Below the pieces are notes generated by a model that was not told the DNA's origin, did not search any database, and saw only the letters and a list, made by a program, of their open reading frames with translations. The position numbers and the translations under genes are program-made. From Mycobacterium sp. SMC-2 (GTDB lineage Bacteria > Actinomycetota > Actinomycetes > Mycobacteriales > Mycobacteriaceae), in assembly GCF_025263485.1 (NCBI RefSeq), contig NZ_CP079863.1, positions 4,588,001 to 4,652,000 on the forward strand: a DNA stretch of 64,000 nucleotides, written 5' to 3'. Below are positions 17,893-26,714 of the stretch, piece by piece (the first letter of the stretch is position 1; each line of letters begins with the position of its first letter).

Positions 17893-19020
17893 TCAGGCTT
17901 TCGCGGCCGCCGGGTCGGGCTCACCGTCGGCGGTGTAGCCGAAGTCGGACGGCGACGGCTGCGTGCCCGGGTAGAAGCGGTGCGCCCAGCGGCGAAGGGC
18001 CGCATAGTCGTGCGCCTCTTCGGGAGCCAGATTCGGCTTTTCCAGGTACTTCATGTTCTCCCACGTGAAGAAGTCCTGTTTGATGACTTCTTGCTGCAGC
18101 GCCAGGAATTTGGCCGCGCGGCCGGTCGGCACGTCGCCGGTGTCGCCCGGCTCGCGGACGGACGCCTGCGTGTAGAAGTAGTCGGTGTAGTCCTCGTCCA
18201 CCGGCGTCTGCCCGGTGACCTGGACCGTGGCCACCAGCTCGCTCGGGAAGCGGACGATCCCCAGCCCCAGCGAGTAGTTGTCGTAGATGATCTTGGCGTC
18301 GACCGGCCCGTTCGGTGTCAGCCAGGTCGAGGCGCGGCCACCGCCGAAATGGGCGTTGACGGTCGCGTGCAAGTGGTAACCGGACACCTCGAAAGAGGCG
18401 GTGGTGGCGGGATTGGCGGCCTTGTGCACGTATTGCACGTGGTACGGGTCGGCGGCGTTCTCGATGATCATCTGCGGGTGCACCTTGACTCGGTTGAGCA
18501 TCTGAGTGTGCGGGTGCAGCGGGTAGTACTCGTTGGTCTCCAACTCGGGCAACACGGGGGGCTGCCAGTAGGGCGCCCGGCCGTGGCGCTCGTGCCACGC
18601 GAGGACGAAGCCGTACCACTCCATGCTCGGATAGGTGCGGATGCGGACGTTGTTCTTGCAACCGATCTTGCTGTAGGGGATGAGGGCATTGGTGCCGTCA
18701 CCCCGCCACCGCCAGCCGTGCCAGGGGCAGACGATGTTGTCGCCTTCTACGGTGCCGCCGACACCCAGGTTGGCGCCGAGGTGTTGGCAGTAGGCGTCCA
18801 TGACGTGCACCCGGCCGGACTCCGTGCGGAAGATGACGAGTTCCTCACCGAAGTAGTGCGCCCGCTTGACCTGACCGGCGGCCAGGTCGGAGCCGAAGGC
18901 CACGATGAACCAGCCCGTCGGGAACCGATAGGTCGACAACGCGATGCCTGCTTGTCCGAATTCGCGTTCCGAGGGATCTCCGGCGGAATCCGACGCCGGA
19001 TCCGAAATCGTATGCGTCAC
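17893..19020 (-). CDS. Rieske non-heme iron oxygenase, KshA-like
   Basis: 375 residues. Rieske ligands appear as CQHLGANLG and CPWHGWRW, and the mononuclear iron site as DPYHVQYVHKA. The overall size and the GWFIVAFGSDL start resemble the ketosteroid 9-alpha-hydroxylase oxygenase group (KshA-like), though steroid specificity cannot be claimed. GTG at 19020 is chosen because GGAGA lies just upstream; an in-frame upstream ATG would add 20 residues without a ribosome site. Cotranscribed with the ligase at 16297 and divergent from a P450. Confidence 0.88.
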   Translation of the reverse strand: MTHTISDPASDSAGDPSEREFGQAGIALSTYRFPTGWFIVAFGSDLAAGQVKRAHYFGEELVIFRTESGRVHVMDAYCQHLGANLGVGGTVEGDNIVCPWHGWRWRGDGTNALIPYSKIGCKNNVRIRTYPSMEWYGFVLAWHERHGRAPYWQPPVLPELETNEYYPLHPHTQMLNRVKVHPQMIIENAADPYHVQYVHKAANPATTASFEVSGYHLHATVNAHFGGGRASTWLTPNGPVDAKIIYDNYSLGLGIVRFPSELVATVQVTGQTPVDEDYTDYFYTQASVREPGDTGDVPTGRAAKFLALQQEVIKQDFFTWENMKYLEKPNLAPEEAHDYAALRRWAHRFYPGTQPSPSDFGYTADGEPDPAAAKA

Positions 19021-19102
19021 GCGCTCTCCATATCCCGCCTTGACCCAGGCGAGCCGAGCTGCATCTAAGCCGCCCGTCACTCACCGCGGTTCGACTACAA
19101 CG

Positions 19103-19122
19103 TCTATTTTTACTATTTTAAG
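19103..19122. promoter_or_regulatory. Shared AT-rich promoter motif (site B)
   Basis: TCTAT-TTTTACTATT-TTAAG in the divergent gap between the Rieske gene and P450. It matches 14 of 20 bases of site E at 55130. The core includes a -10-like hexamer, so part of the match could be promoter rather than operator. Confidence 0.45.
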
Positions 19123-19172
19123 CATTGAACGTCAACGCGGCTCCAGGCGCGTCCGGCAGAGCGGGGTTAGAA

Positions 19173-20426
19173 ATGACGGCTGCGGCAGTGGACCTTTCCG
19201 ATTTCGCTCTGTGGCGCAACGGGTTCCCCGACGAGCTGTTCGCGGAACTGCGGCGCAGCCGGCCACTTTTTCGCCACGACCTCACCCCCGGCGTCGCCGC
19301 GCTGTTTCCCGGGGGCGCCCAGCGCGAGTTCTGGATCACCACCAAACACCGGCACACGGTCCGGCTGCATCGCGATGTCGACTCCTTCACCGCGGTCGAC
19401 GGCCCGCTCATCCAGCCGGTCGGGATGTTCTCGTCGTACCCGACCATCATCAACATGGACCCGCCCGGGCTGAACAAGCGCCGCAAGCTCATCTCGAACG
19501 CCTTCAACCCGCGGGCGATCGCCAAACTCGAGGATGGCATCCGGGCGCGCGCCGCGCGCATGATCGACCGTCTGCTCGACGAGGGCGGCGGCGATTGGAT
19601 CGAGGACGTCGCCGACGCCCTGCCGATGACGGTCATCGGCGACATCATCGGCATACCGGAGGACGACCGGCCGCGGATCTTCGACTCGCTGGACGCCATA
19701 TTGAAGGCCAACTCGGCCGGGGCGCGGCTGAGTCGCCAGGATTACACCGACCTCTACGCCACCATCTTCGGCTACGCCATGGAGCTCACCGCGGAGAAGC
19801 GGCGCAATCCCACCGACGACATCTGGAGCACGCTGGCGACCGCGGTGATCACCGGCGAGGACGGTGAGGAATTCAGCCTGCCCCCCAACGAACTCGAGTT
19901 CTTCTTCTTCGTGCTGGCGTTCGCGGGCAGCGACACCACAAAGAACGCGTTGGCCATCGGGCTGCAGGCCTTCACCGAGAACCCGGAGCAGATCGGACGT
20001 TATCGCGAGCGGGAAGCGTTGCGCCCCAGCGCCGTCGAGGAGGTGTTGCGCTGGGCATCACCGGTCGCGTACTGGACGCGCACCGCCAAGGTCGACGTGG
20101 AAATGGACGGCCAGCACATCGCGAAGGGCGAGCGGGTGGTGTCGATGTTGCGTTCGGCGAATCGCGACGAGGAGGTGTTCTCCTCGCCGTTCACCTTCGA
20201 CATCGGGCGCCAACCCAACCCGCAGGTGGCGTTCGGAGGGGGCGGGCCGCACCACTGCTTGGGCGCCATGCTGGCGCGAGCGGAACTCCGCGCGGTTTTC
20301 GACGAACTGTTGCTGCGCTGCGACGACATCGCCCTCGGCCCGGCCAAGGTGGCTTACCCAAACCTGACCACGAACATGTCGATCTACGACGAGATGCCGA
20401 TCTCGCTCACCGAGCGGCGAGGCTGA
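19173..20426 (+). CDS. Cytochrome P450
   Basis: 417 residues, soluble bacterial type. Hallmarks are the oxygen-activation helix AGSDTTK (near 250), the ExxR motif EEVLR, and the haem loop FGGGGPHHCLGAMLAR with Cys362. It hydroxylates a hydrophobic substrate. It needs a ferredoxin; the 3Fe-4S ferredoxin encoded at 20490 on the other strand, converging on it, is the natural donor. ATG at 19173 is favoured over an in-frame TTG at 19125, which sits inside the shared promoter motif. CYP family not assigned. Confidence 0.95.
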   Translation: MTAAAVDLSDFALWRNGFPDELFAELRRSRPLFRHDLTPGVAALFPGGAQREFWITTKHRHTVRLHRDVDSFTAVDGPLIQPVGMFSSYPTIINMDPPGLNKRRKLISNAFNPRAIAKLEDGIRARAARMIDRLLDEGGGDWIEDVADALPMTVIGDIIGIPEDDRPRIFDSLDAILKANSAGARLSRQDYTDLYATIFGYAMELTAEKRRNPTDDIWSTLATAVITGEDGEEFSLPPNELEFFFFVLAFAGSDTTKNALAIGLQAFTENPEQIGRYREREALRPSAVEEVLRWASPVAYWTRTAKVDVEMDGQHIAKGERVVSMLRSANRDEEVFSSPFTFDIGRQPNPQVAFGGGGPHHCLGAMLARAELRAVFDELLLRCDDIALGPAKVAYPNLTTNMSIYDEMPISLTERRG

Positions 20427-20489
20427 TTGCCTATCTCGACCCTCGCCGCTGCGGCTGGGGTGCCCAACTCGCGCCGTCGTCGGGCGGAG

Positions 20490-20681
20490 TCAGTCGATCA
20501 GCCGCAGCGCCGCCTTGGGGCACTGGTCAACCGCGGCGCGCACGTCGATCTCCAGCCGCGGCGGCACGGGTCCATCCGCGATCTGCACCACGTCCTCGTC
20601 CCCCAGTTCGAAGATTTCCGGTGCCAGCGATTCGCAGAAGCCGTTGGCCTCACACAGGTTTTCGTCAACTGTCACGCGCAT
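20490..20681 (-). CDS. 3Fe-4S ferredoxin, P450-partner type
   Basis: 63 residues. Cluster ligands are the two cysteines of CEANGFC (residues 10 and 16) and the distal Cys in QCPKAAL. The middle position of the first motif is Asn where 4Fe-4S ferredoxins have Cys, which is typical of the single 3Fe-4S ferredoxins beside mycobacterial P450 genes. ATG at 20681 has a GGAGGG ribosome site and lies 17 bases after the CoA-transferase stop, so the two are cotranscribed. Probable electron donor to the P450s in this window. Confidence 0.93.
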   Translation of the reverse strand: MRVTVDENLCEANGFCESLAPEIFELGDEDVVQIADGPVPPRLEIDVRAAVDQCPKAALRLID

Positions 20682-20698
20682 CAGATGCCCTCCACTTC

Positions 20699-23083
20699 TC
20701 ACAGGCCCTTGGGTCGGGTCCCGATCACCCCGCTGGTTGCGAGGCGCGTCAGTTCTTCGTCGGTCAGCCCGCACCGCTCGCGCAGTATGTCTTCATTGTG
20801 CTCGCCCAATCGCGGCGGTGGGCGAAGCAGCCACTTGTCCTGGCCCGCCAGCTTGGCGAACGGGGGGCAGGGGTAGAGGCCCGCACCGGTGCTGGGGTGT
20901 TGCAGGGTCTCCAGGAATCCCCGATGGCGCAGTTGGGGATTGTCGGTGACCAACGACGGCGACACCACCGGCGCGGCGGGAATGCCGGCGGCGGCCAACC
21001 GCTCCGCCGTCGACGCAAGGGGTTGCCGGCCGAACCAATCCGCGAGCCGGCGATCGACGTCGTCGGCCCGCTGCCACCGCCCGGCGACAGTCAGCAGCTC
21101 GTCGTCACACCACGCGGGACGATCCATCAGCTCGACCAGGGCACGCCACTGCCGATCGTCGCGCACGGTGACCGCGATCCAATCGTCTTCCCCGGCACAC
21201 CGGTAGATGTTTTGGATCGCGTCGCCGAAACCGCGGTTGCCCCGCCGGGTCAGCGTTGTGCCGAACACCTCCGATTCGATGGCCTGTATCGCGGTGGCGT
21301 TCAGCACCGTTTCCAGCATCGGCAGCTCGACCAGCTGGCCCGAGCCGGTGCGTTCGGCGAAGTTGAGCGCGGCCAGCACGGCGAACGCGGCGTGCACGCC
21401 GGCCAGCGGATCGCAAGCCCCGCGCGGCGTGACCGGCGGGGTGTCGGGCAGTCCGGTCACCCAGGCCAGGCCGGCGATCTGCTCCATGGTGGGGGCGAAT
21501 CCGACCCGGTCCCGCCACGGCCCATCCAGTCCGAAGGCGGGCATCCGGGCAACGACCAGCCTGGGGTTGACCTTCAGCAGCACGTCGGCGGTCAGGCCGA
21601 ACTGCTCCATCACCCGCGGTGAGAAGTTTTCGATCACGACGTCGGCGTCGGCGGCCAGCTCGGTGAACAGGCGGCGCCCGTCTTCGGATCCCAAATCCAT
21701 TGTGACGGAACGCTTGTTGGTGTTCATGGCGTGGAACACCCAGCCGTATTCCCACCAATCGTCGACGTCGGTGCGCATGCCGCCCGAGTACCGGATGCCG
21801 TCGGGTCGCTGTATCGACTCCACCTTGACGACGTCGGCTCCGAACGCGGCCAGCAGGTGGGTTGCCGCGGGACCGGCCCAGAACGCGGTGAGGTCGACGA
21901 TGCGCACCCCGGCCAGGGGCAGCCCGCGCGGTATCGAGCCGACCGCGAGCTCCTTTCGGGGCCAAGGCATCTCGTCGTCAGCCTCACCCAGATCGGGGGT
22001 GACCCGCGGCGGGGCGGGCGCACACACCGACATCAACCATGGCGGGCGCGGCTGGTGAAAGCCGGCGGGATTCGAGACGAATGCCCCGCGCTGGGTCACG
22101 TACTCCATATCCCGGATCGTGGAGCCGTTGCCCAGCGCCGCGATGGGCAACCGGAACAGTTGCCCGAGCTCGACGATTTCCTCGACGGTCCGTTCGGCCA
22201 GCCATGGGCCGATCTGTTCGCGGATCAGGTCACGGTAGGCCCACCGGCCGATCTGGAAGCGGAGCTGTTCGATCTCCTCGAGCTGCGGGCATTCGACCAT
22301 CGCGCAGAAGTCGAGCCACTGCTGGCCGGTGACCATGGTGATCCCGACGTAGCCGTCCTTGGCGGGCTCGATCGACGGCACTTCGAGCGTGCGGCGGATT
22401 GGGGGCACCCGCAGCAGCTGGGAGTGCAGCCATTCGCTGCTCTGCATCGCGGTCAACGCCTCGAGCATGGACAGGTCGAGGTGCTCGCCGGGGCCGCCAC
22501 GCTCGACACGGCGGCGCACGGCCAGCGCGCCGAAGGCCGCGTACACGCCGCCCATGTACTCCCCCAGGTCGCCGCCGATGGAGATGGGCGGGCCATCGGG
22601 ATCACCGCGAAAGCCGGGCGAGCCCGCCCACGCCTGCAGGGTGAATTCGCTGGCAGCCCGGTCGGCGTACGGCCCGGACCAGCCGAAGTCGGAAATGCTG
22701 ACGACGATGGCGTGTGGCGACGACGCCAGCAGCCGCTGCGGGTCGACGCCCAGCGCCGCGGCCTGCGCCCTGCCGGCCGTGACCACGACCACGTCCGCGG
22801 CGGCGAGTTCGACGGCAAAGCGACCGGAACCAGGCGGGTGAGTCAAGCTGCGCTTGCCGGCATTGAGGTAAGCGAAAAACGGCGAGCTCTGCCCGTCCGG
22901 CACCGGTGAGCGTGTCGCGGAGTACCGGCGGAGCCAATCGCCTTGCGGCGGTTCGATTTTGAGCACCTGCGCGCCGGCATCGGCCAGCAGCTTGCCGCAG
23001 TAGCTGCCCGCTATCCGGTCACTGATCTCGACGACACGCAGGTCATGCAGGGGCGTGGGCCGGCTTTCGGACCGCTCGCTCAC
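20699..23083 (-). CDS. Tandem-domain CaiB/BaiF (family III) CoA transferase
   Basis: 794 residues, about twice the family's usual 400. Two complete family III domains are fused: residues 1-370 (DLRVVEISDRIAGSYCGKLLADAGA) and about 385-794 (GVRIVDLTAFWAGPAATHLLAAFGA). Each keeps the catalytic Asp, in GGDLGEYMGG (Asp172) and in ACDPLAGVHAAF (near 558). Family III enzymes move CoA between carboxylic acids and act as interlocked dimers, so the fusion may form an internal pseudo-dimer (inference). GTG start, divergent from the GntR gene across site C. Confidence 0.93.
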   Translation of the reverse strand: MSERSESRPTPLHDLRVVEISDRIAGSYCGKLLADAGAQVLKIEPPQGDWLRRYSATRSPVPDGQSSPFFAYLNAGKRSLTHPPGSGRFAVELAAADVVVVTAGRAQAAALGVDPQRLLASSPHAIVVSISDFGWSGPYADRAASEFTLQAWAGSPGFRGDPDGPPISIGGDLGEYMGGVYAAFGALAVRRRVERGGPGEHLDLSMLEALTAMQSSEWLHSQLLRVPPIRRTLEVPSIEPAKDGYVGITMVTGQQWLDFCAMVECPQLEEIEQLRFQIGRWAYRDLIREQIGPWLAERTVEEIVELGQLFRLPIAALGNGSTIRDMEYVTQRGAFVSNPAGFHQPRPPWLMSVCAPAPPRVTPDLGEADDEMPWPRKELAVGSIPRGLPLAGVRIVDLTAFWAGPAATHLLAAFGADVVKVESIQRPDGIRYSGGMRTDVDDWWEYGWVFHAMNTNKRSVTMDLGSEDGRRLFTELAADADVVIENFSPRVMEQFGLTADVLLKVNPRLVVARMPAFGLDGPWRDRVGFAPTMEQIAGLAWVTGLPDTPPVTPRGACDPLAGVHAAFAVLAALNFAERTGSGQLVELPMLETVLNATAIQAIESEVFGTTLTRRGNRGFGDAIQNIYRCAGEDDWIAVTVRDDRQWRALVELMDRPAWCDDELLTVAGRWQRADDVDRRLADWFGRQPLASTAERLAAAGIPAAPVVSPSLVTDNPQLRHRGFLETLQHPSTGAGLYPCPPFAKLAGQDKWLLRPPPRLGEHNEDILRERCGLTDEELTRLATSGVIGTRPKGL

Positions 23084-23119
23084 TTACACCCGCCCTCCCG
23101 ATCGACGCGCGATCGAAGA

Positions 23120-23150
23120 AGCTATTTATACCATTACTGCTAAAATAGCT
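23120..23150. promoter_or_regulatory. GntR/CoA-transferase operator region (site C)
   Basis: AGCTATTT (23120-23127) and AAATAGCT (23143-23150) are perfect 8-base arms 15 bases apart. The first 20 bases from 23121 match 16 of 20 with site E at 55130. It lies 36 bases from the CoA-transferase start and 32 from the GntR start. Confidence 0.6.
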
Positions 23151-23182
23151 AAGCCAGCGAGTTGATTGGTTTCGAGGATCGG

Positions 23183-24004
23183 ATGACCGACTTGGGAATT
23201 GGGCGCGACGCCCGTCGCCGATTGTCGGCGCCGCGGATCGCAGAAATCGTAGCCGACGAGTTGCGCCGCCAGATCATCAATGGCGAGCTCGCCGACGGCG
23301 ATCTGTTGCCGCGTCAAGAGGTGCTCGTCGAACAGTTCAACGTGAGCCTGGTTTCGCTGCGCGAAGCGCTTCGGATTCTGGAGACCGAGGGGCTGGTTTC
23401 GGTTCGGCGGGGAAATCGCGGCGGCGCCGTCGTGCACGCCCCGGCGAAGACCAGCGCCGCCTACATGCTCGGGCTCTTACTGCAGAGCGAGTCCGTAGCG
23501 GTCGCCGACCTCGGTATGGCGTTGCAGGAACTCGAGCCCGCGTGCGCCGCGCTGGCCGCCCGGCGGCCGGACCGGGCGGACACCCTGGTTCCCGAACTCA
23601 ACCGGGTCAACGACTCCATGGCCGAAAACATCGAGGACGGGGGGCTGTTCACCGAAATCGGCCGGGAATTCCACGATCTCGTGGTCCGCGGCTGCGGGAA
23701 CCACACCATCATCGCGGTGGTCGGCAGCTTGGAGACGCTGTGGACCAGCCACGAACAACAGTGGGCGGACGAGAGCGCGGCGCGCGGCACCTACCCCTCG
23801 CTGGCTCAACGCCGCGCCGTCCTCAGCACGCACGTGAAGCTGACCGAGACCATCGCGGAGGGTGATGTCGACCGGGCGCGCCGCATCGCGGGTCGCCATC
23901 TCGCCGACACGCAGACCTACGTGCTCTCCGATCGGCACGATCAACGAATCCACGCGCTGTCGCCGCAGGCTTTGTCGCGGACGCGGGACTTCCGGCAACC
24001 GTAA
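23183..24004 (+). CDS. GntR-family (FCD domain) transcriptional regulator
   Basis: 273 residues. Residues about 15-85 form the GntR winged helix (IVADELRRQIINGELADGDLLPRQ, shown here only as a landmark in parts: RRQIINGELADGD, SLREALRILETEGLV). The C-terminal 170 residues are helical with FHDLVVRGCGN, HEQQW and DRARRIAGRHL, matching the FCD effector domain that often binds a metal-coordinated carboxylate or an acyl ligand. ATG at 23183 has a GAGG site. It shares its control region with the divergent CoA transferase, so autoregulation is likely, and it is the best candidate in the window to own the motif shared by sites B-E. Confidence 0.93.
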   Translation: MTDLGIGRDARRRLSAPRIAEIVADELRRQIINGELADGDLLPRQEVLVEQFNVSLVSLREALRILETEGLVSVRRGNRGGAVVHAPAKTSAAYMLGLLLQSESVAVADLGMALQELEPACAALAARRPDRADTLVPELNRVNDSMAENIEDGGLFTEIGREFHDLVVRGCGNHTIIAVVGSLETLWTSHEQQWADESAARGTYPSLAQRRAVLSTHVKLTETIAEGDVDRARRIAGRHLADTQTYVLSDRHDQRIHALSPQALSRTRDFRQP

Positions 24005-24014
24005 GAGGCGCCCC

Positions 24015-24734
24015 TTGAGAACCGCATTGGTCACCGGCGGCAGCGGCGGGATCGGCAAAGGGTGCGCTCGCAAGTTGGTGGAGCTGGGTTACGACGTCGT
24101 GCTGGCGGCGCGCCGCGAGGCCCCGTTGCGGGCGGCCGCCGAGGAGATCGGCGCCCGGCACATCGTGGCCGACGCGTCGGATCCGGGCGGGTTTACCACT
24201 GCCACAAGAGCTTTGGAGCGGATCGACCTCGTCGTGCACGCCGCCGGGACGCTGGGCGGAACGTACGCGCGCAAGCAGACGTTCGAGCAGTGGCGGACCA
24301 TCATCTCGGCCAACCTGGACTCGTGCTTCGTGGTGACCGCCGCCGCGCTGCCCAAGATGCGCGCGGGTTCGCGGTTCGTGTTCATCTCGTCGTCGGCGGC
24401 GCACGAACCGATGATGGCCCGGACCGCCTACTCGGCATCCAAGGCCGGCATGAACGCGTTCGCCCGCGCCCTGGCGCTGGAGGTCGACCGCGACGGCATC
24501 GCCGTGCACATCGTGACGCCGGGCCCGGTGGAAACCGACATGCTCCAGGACGTGCCCTTCGAGATGTACGCGATTCAGGTGTCCGACGTGGCGGATGCGG
24601 TCGCCTGGCTGGACACCGTCGACCCGTCCGTCGACCTGCCGGAGATCCGGCTCAGCGCGGTGCAGCGCGGGCCGTTCGCCCGGCCGCCGGTCGTGCCTAC
24701 CGAGGCGCGCCGGCGCCGCCAGGGAACGCCTTGA
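24015..24734 (+). CDS. Short-chain dehydrogenase/reductase
   Basis: 239 residues. Rossmann glycine motif TGGSGGIG at the N-terminus and the YSASKAG catalytic Tyr-Lys pair (near 145), with the Ser in ISSSAA. The second-strand region ends in AARRE, favouring NADP over NAD (weak inference). TTG at 24015 has an AAGAGG site 5 bases before it and follows the GntR stop by 10 bases, so the two are cotranscribed. Its last 38 bases overlap the convergent gene at 24697. Confidence 0.88.
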   Translation: MRTALVTGGSGGIGKGCARKLVELGYDVVLAARREAPLRAAAEEIGARHIVADASDPGGFTTATRALERIDLVVHAAGTLGGTYARKQTFEQWRTIISANLDSCFVVTAAALPKMRAGSRFVFISSSAAHEPMMARTAYSASKAGMNAFARALALEVDRDGIAVHIVTPGPVETDMLQDVPFEMYAIQVSDVADAVAWLDTVDPSVDLPEIRLSAVQRGPFARPPVVPTEARRRRQGTP

Positions 24735-25563
24735 TCACCGACTCGCCGAACTCGCGCAGGGAATCCGGCTGCGCGAAGTCGGCGAACCACACGTAGAACC
24801 GCTCGACCCGCTGGGCGGCCAACCCGCTGAAGTGACCGATCAGCTCCTCGGCATCGCCGCAGACCAGACCCGATCCCAGGTTGCCGAATCGCCGCGTGCT
24901 CACCTCGCGTACGGTCTTCGGATCGCTGCCGGCCCTGACAAAACCCACCATCTGCTGGATCGACACCCGGGCCGTCCCCGCGTTGGGGGCCAGCTTGGGC
25001 AACTTGTCGAGGTGGTTGGCCGGCACATTCCACCAATCCGCGTGTCTACGAACGAGTTCCATCATCCGGGGTCCCGTGCCGCCCAGGACCAACGGTATCG
25101 GATGGGACCTGCGTGGGGCCTGCGCGGGCTCCCCCGACGCGTCGCCCCAGTACTGCCGGATCAGCTCGAGGTGGCGCCCGAGTTGTTCGACCCTGGCCTT
25201 CGGATCCTGCTGCCCCACATTGAATCTGGTTAGCTCCGCCGGCCAGGATCCCGAACCCAGGCCCAGATCGAATCTGCCCTCGGATGCGTCCGACAGGGTG
25301 ACGGCCTGTTTGGCCAGCACGGCGGGGTGGCGAAACGCGTCGCACAGCACCAGGTGGCCGATCCGCAGCCGCTCCGTCTTGGCCGCCACCCAGCCGGCGA
25401 TGCCCATTGCCTCCCAGATGCTTTCATCGGGTAGGCCCGGCGCCTCGAGGTGATCGATGAACGCCATCCCGTCGAAGCCACTCGCCTCGGCGTGGCGTGC
25501 CCGCTCCGCGATGTCCGCCGCCGACAACCGCACCTGCGGCAAGAACAAATACCACTCGACCAT
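24697..25563 (-). CDS. LLM-class (luciferase-like, F420-type) oxidoreductase
   Basis: 288 residues of the bacterial luciferase-like TIM barrel. Landmarks are FDGMAFIDH, RLRIGHLVLCDAFRHPAVLAK and GRFDLGLGSG. Mycobacterial members commonly use coenzyme F420 rather than FMN; the cofactor here is inferred. ATG at 25563 has an AGGTGGG site. It is divergent from the acyl-CoA dehydrogenase operon across site D and overlaps the convergent SDR by 38 bases. Confidence 0.9.
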   Translation of the reverse strand: MVEWYLFLPQVRLSAADIAERARHAEASGFDGMAFIDHLEAPGLPDESIWEAMGIAGWVAAKTERLRIGHLVLCDAFRHPAVLAKQAVTLSDASEGRFDLGLGSGSWPAELTRFNVGQQDPKARVEQLGRHLELIRQYWGDASGEPAQAPRRSHPIPLVLGGTGPRMMELVRRHADWWNVPANHLDKLPKLAPNAGTARVSIQQMVGFVRAGSDPKTVREVSTRRFGNLGSGLVCGDAEELIGHFSGLAAQRVERFYVWFADFAQPDSLREFGESVIKAFPGGAGAPR

Positions 25564-25614
25564 GCACCCACCTATGCGTGTGTTCCCTGCGATTGCGGAC
25601 CGGCCCGCTAGTTT

Positions 25615-25634
25615 ACTATTTTTATTATGTTAGG
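25615..25634. promoter_or_regulatory. Shared AT-rich promoter motif (site D)
   Basis: ACTAT-TTTTATTATG-TTAGG, 6 bases ahead of the first acyl-CoA dehydrogenase start codon; it matches 15 of 20 with site E. The position next to the start means a bound protein would block transcription or translation start directly. Confidence 0.45.
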
Positions 25635-25640
25635 GGTCTT

Positions 25641-26714
25641 ATGGATGTTGGACTGAACTCGGAGCAGCTGTCGCTGCGGGACACCGTGCGTGACGTCCTG
25701 CGCACCGAGTGCCCTCCCGATTCCGCTCGCCAAGCGATGACGGATCCGGAGCGGTGGCGCGCGCTGTGGAAGACGGTCGTCGATCTCGGTTGGACGGAGC
25801 TGGCCGTCCCTGGGGCCGGCGACTACGGACCGGTTGAGCTGGCTGTGGTACTCGAGGAATGCGGTGCCGCCATCGCGCCGATCCCGCTGCTGAGCAGCAT
25901 CGGTCTGGCTGCCGGCGCGTTGCGCCCCACCGGCCTCGACGCGGTTCTCGAGGACATCGCCGGCGGTGTCGTCGCCACCCTGGCCGTGCACTCCAAGGGG
26001 TCTCGGCTGCCCGGGGCGCCGATGACGCTACGCGGCGGGCACCTGCGCGGACGAGCCGTCGCGGTCCCCAACCTGTCCCGCGCCGAGCTGCTCGTCACGC
26101 TGGCGCGGTCCGACACCGGCCCCGACGACACGGTGGTGGCCGTCGCGCGCTGCGGCGACGGGGTGACCGTGATCGCGGGCGAGTCCACCGACCCCGCCCA
26201 ACCGCTGGCGGATGTCGAGGTCGACGCCGAGCCGTTGGCCACCGCACCGGTCGATATCGAAAAAGCGTTGACGGCGCCGTTGGTGGCGGCCGCCGCCGAC
26301 CTGGTCGGCACGGCGAGCACCGCCTTGCACCGCGCCGTCGAGCACGCGAAGACGCGTCGCCAGTTCGGCACGCCGATCGGCGCGTTCCAGGGAATCAAGC
26401 ACGCACTCGCCGACAACTACGTCGGTTTGGAGCGCGCCCGCAGTCTCACCTATGCCGCGGCCGCCCGGCTGGGCGATCCGGCCACGGCACCCGCCGACGC
26501 CTGGACCACCGCAGCGCTCGCCAAAGCGGCGGCCGGCGACGCGGCCGCCAACTGCGCGAAGACCGCGGTCCAGGTGCACGGCGCCCTCGGGCAGACCTGG
26601 GAGCACGACGCCCACCTCTACGTCCGGCACGCCTGGCAGGCCGCAGCGATGCTGGGAGACAGCCGCGCGCTCTACCACGAGGTGGGCCGGCGTTTTGCGG
26701 GAGGCGCGGCATGA
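25641..26714 (+). CDS. Acyl-CoA dehydrogenase, beta-type partner subunit
   Basis: 357 residues, shorter than the usual 380-400. The N-terminal helical and middle beta regions are divergent, while the C-terminal domain keeps TRRQFGTPIGAFQGIKH and QVHGALGQTWEHDAHLYVRH. This profile fits the structural half of the two-gene (alpha2beta2) acyl-CoA dehydrogenases known from mycobacterial steroid side-chain degradation. First gene of a five-gene operon; its stop overlaps the next start in ATGA, consistent with a stoichiometric pair. ATG at 25641 follows AGGGG. Confidence 0.9.
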   Translation: MDVGLNSEQLSLRDTVRDVLRTECPPDSARQAMTDPERWRALWKTVVDLGWTELAVPGAGDYGPVELAVVLEECGAAIAPIPLLSSIGLAAGALRPTGLDAVLEDIAGGVVATLAVHSKGSRLPGAPMTLRGGHLRGRAVAVPNLSRAELLVTLARSDTGPDDTVVAVARCGDGVTVIAGESTDPAQPLADVEVDAEPLATAPVDIEKALTAPLVAAAADLVGTASTALHRAVEHAKTRRQFGTPIGAFQGIKHALADNYVGLERARSLTYAAAARLGDPATAPADAWTTAALAKAAAGDAAANCAKTAVQVHGALGQTWEHDAHLYVRHAWQAAAMLGDSRALYHEVGRRFAGGAA

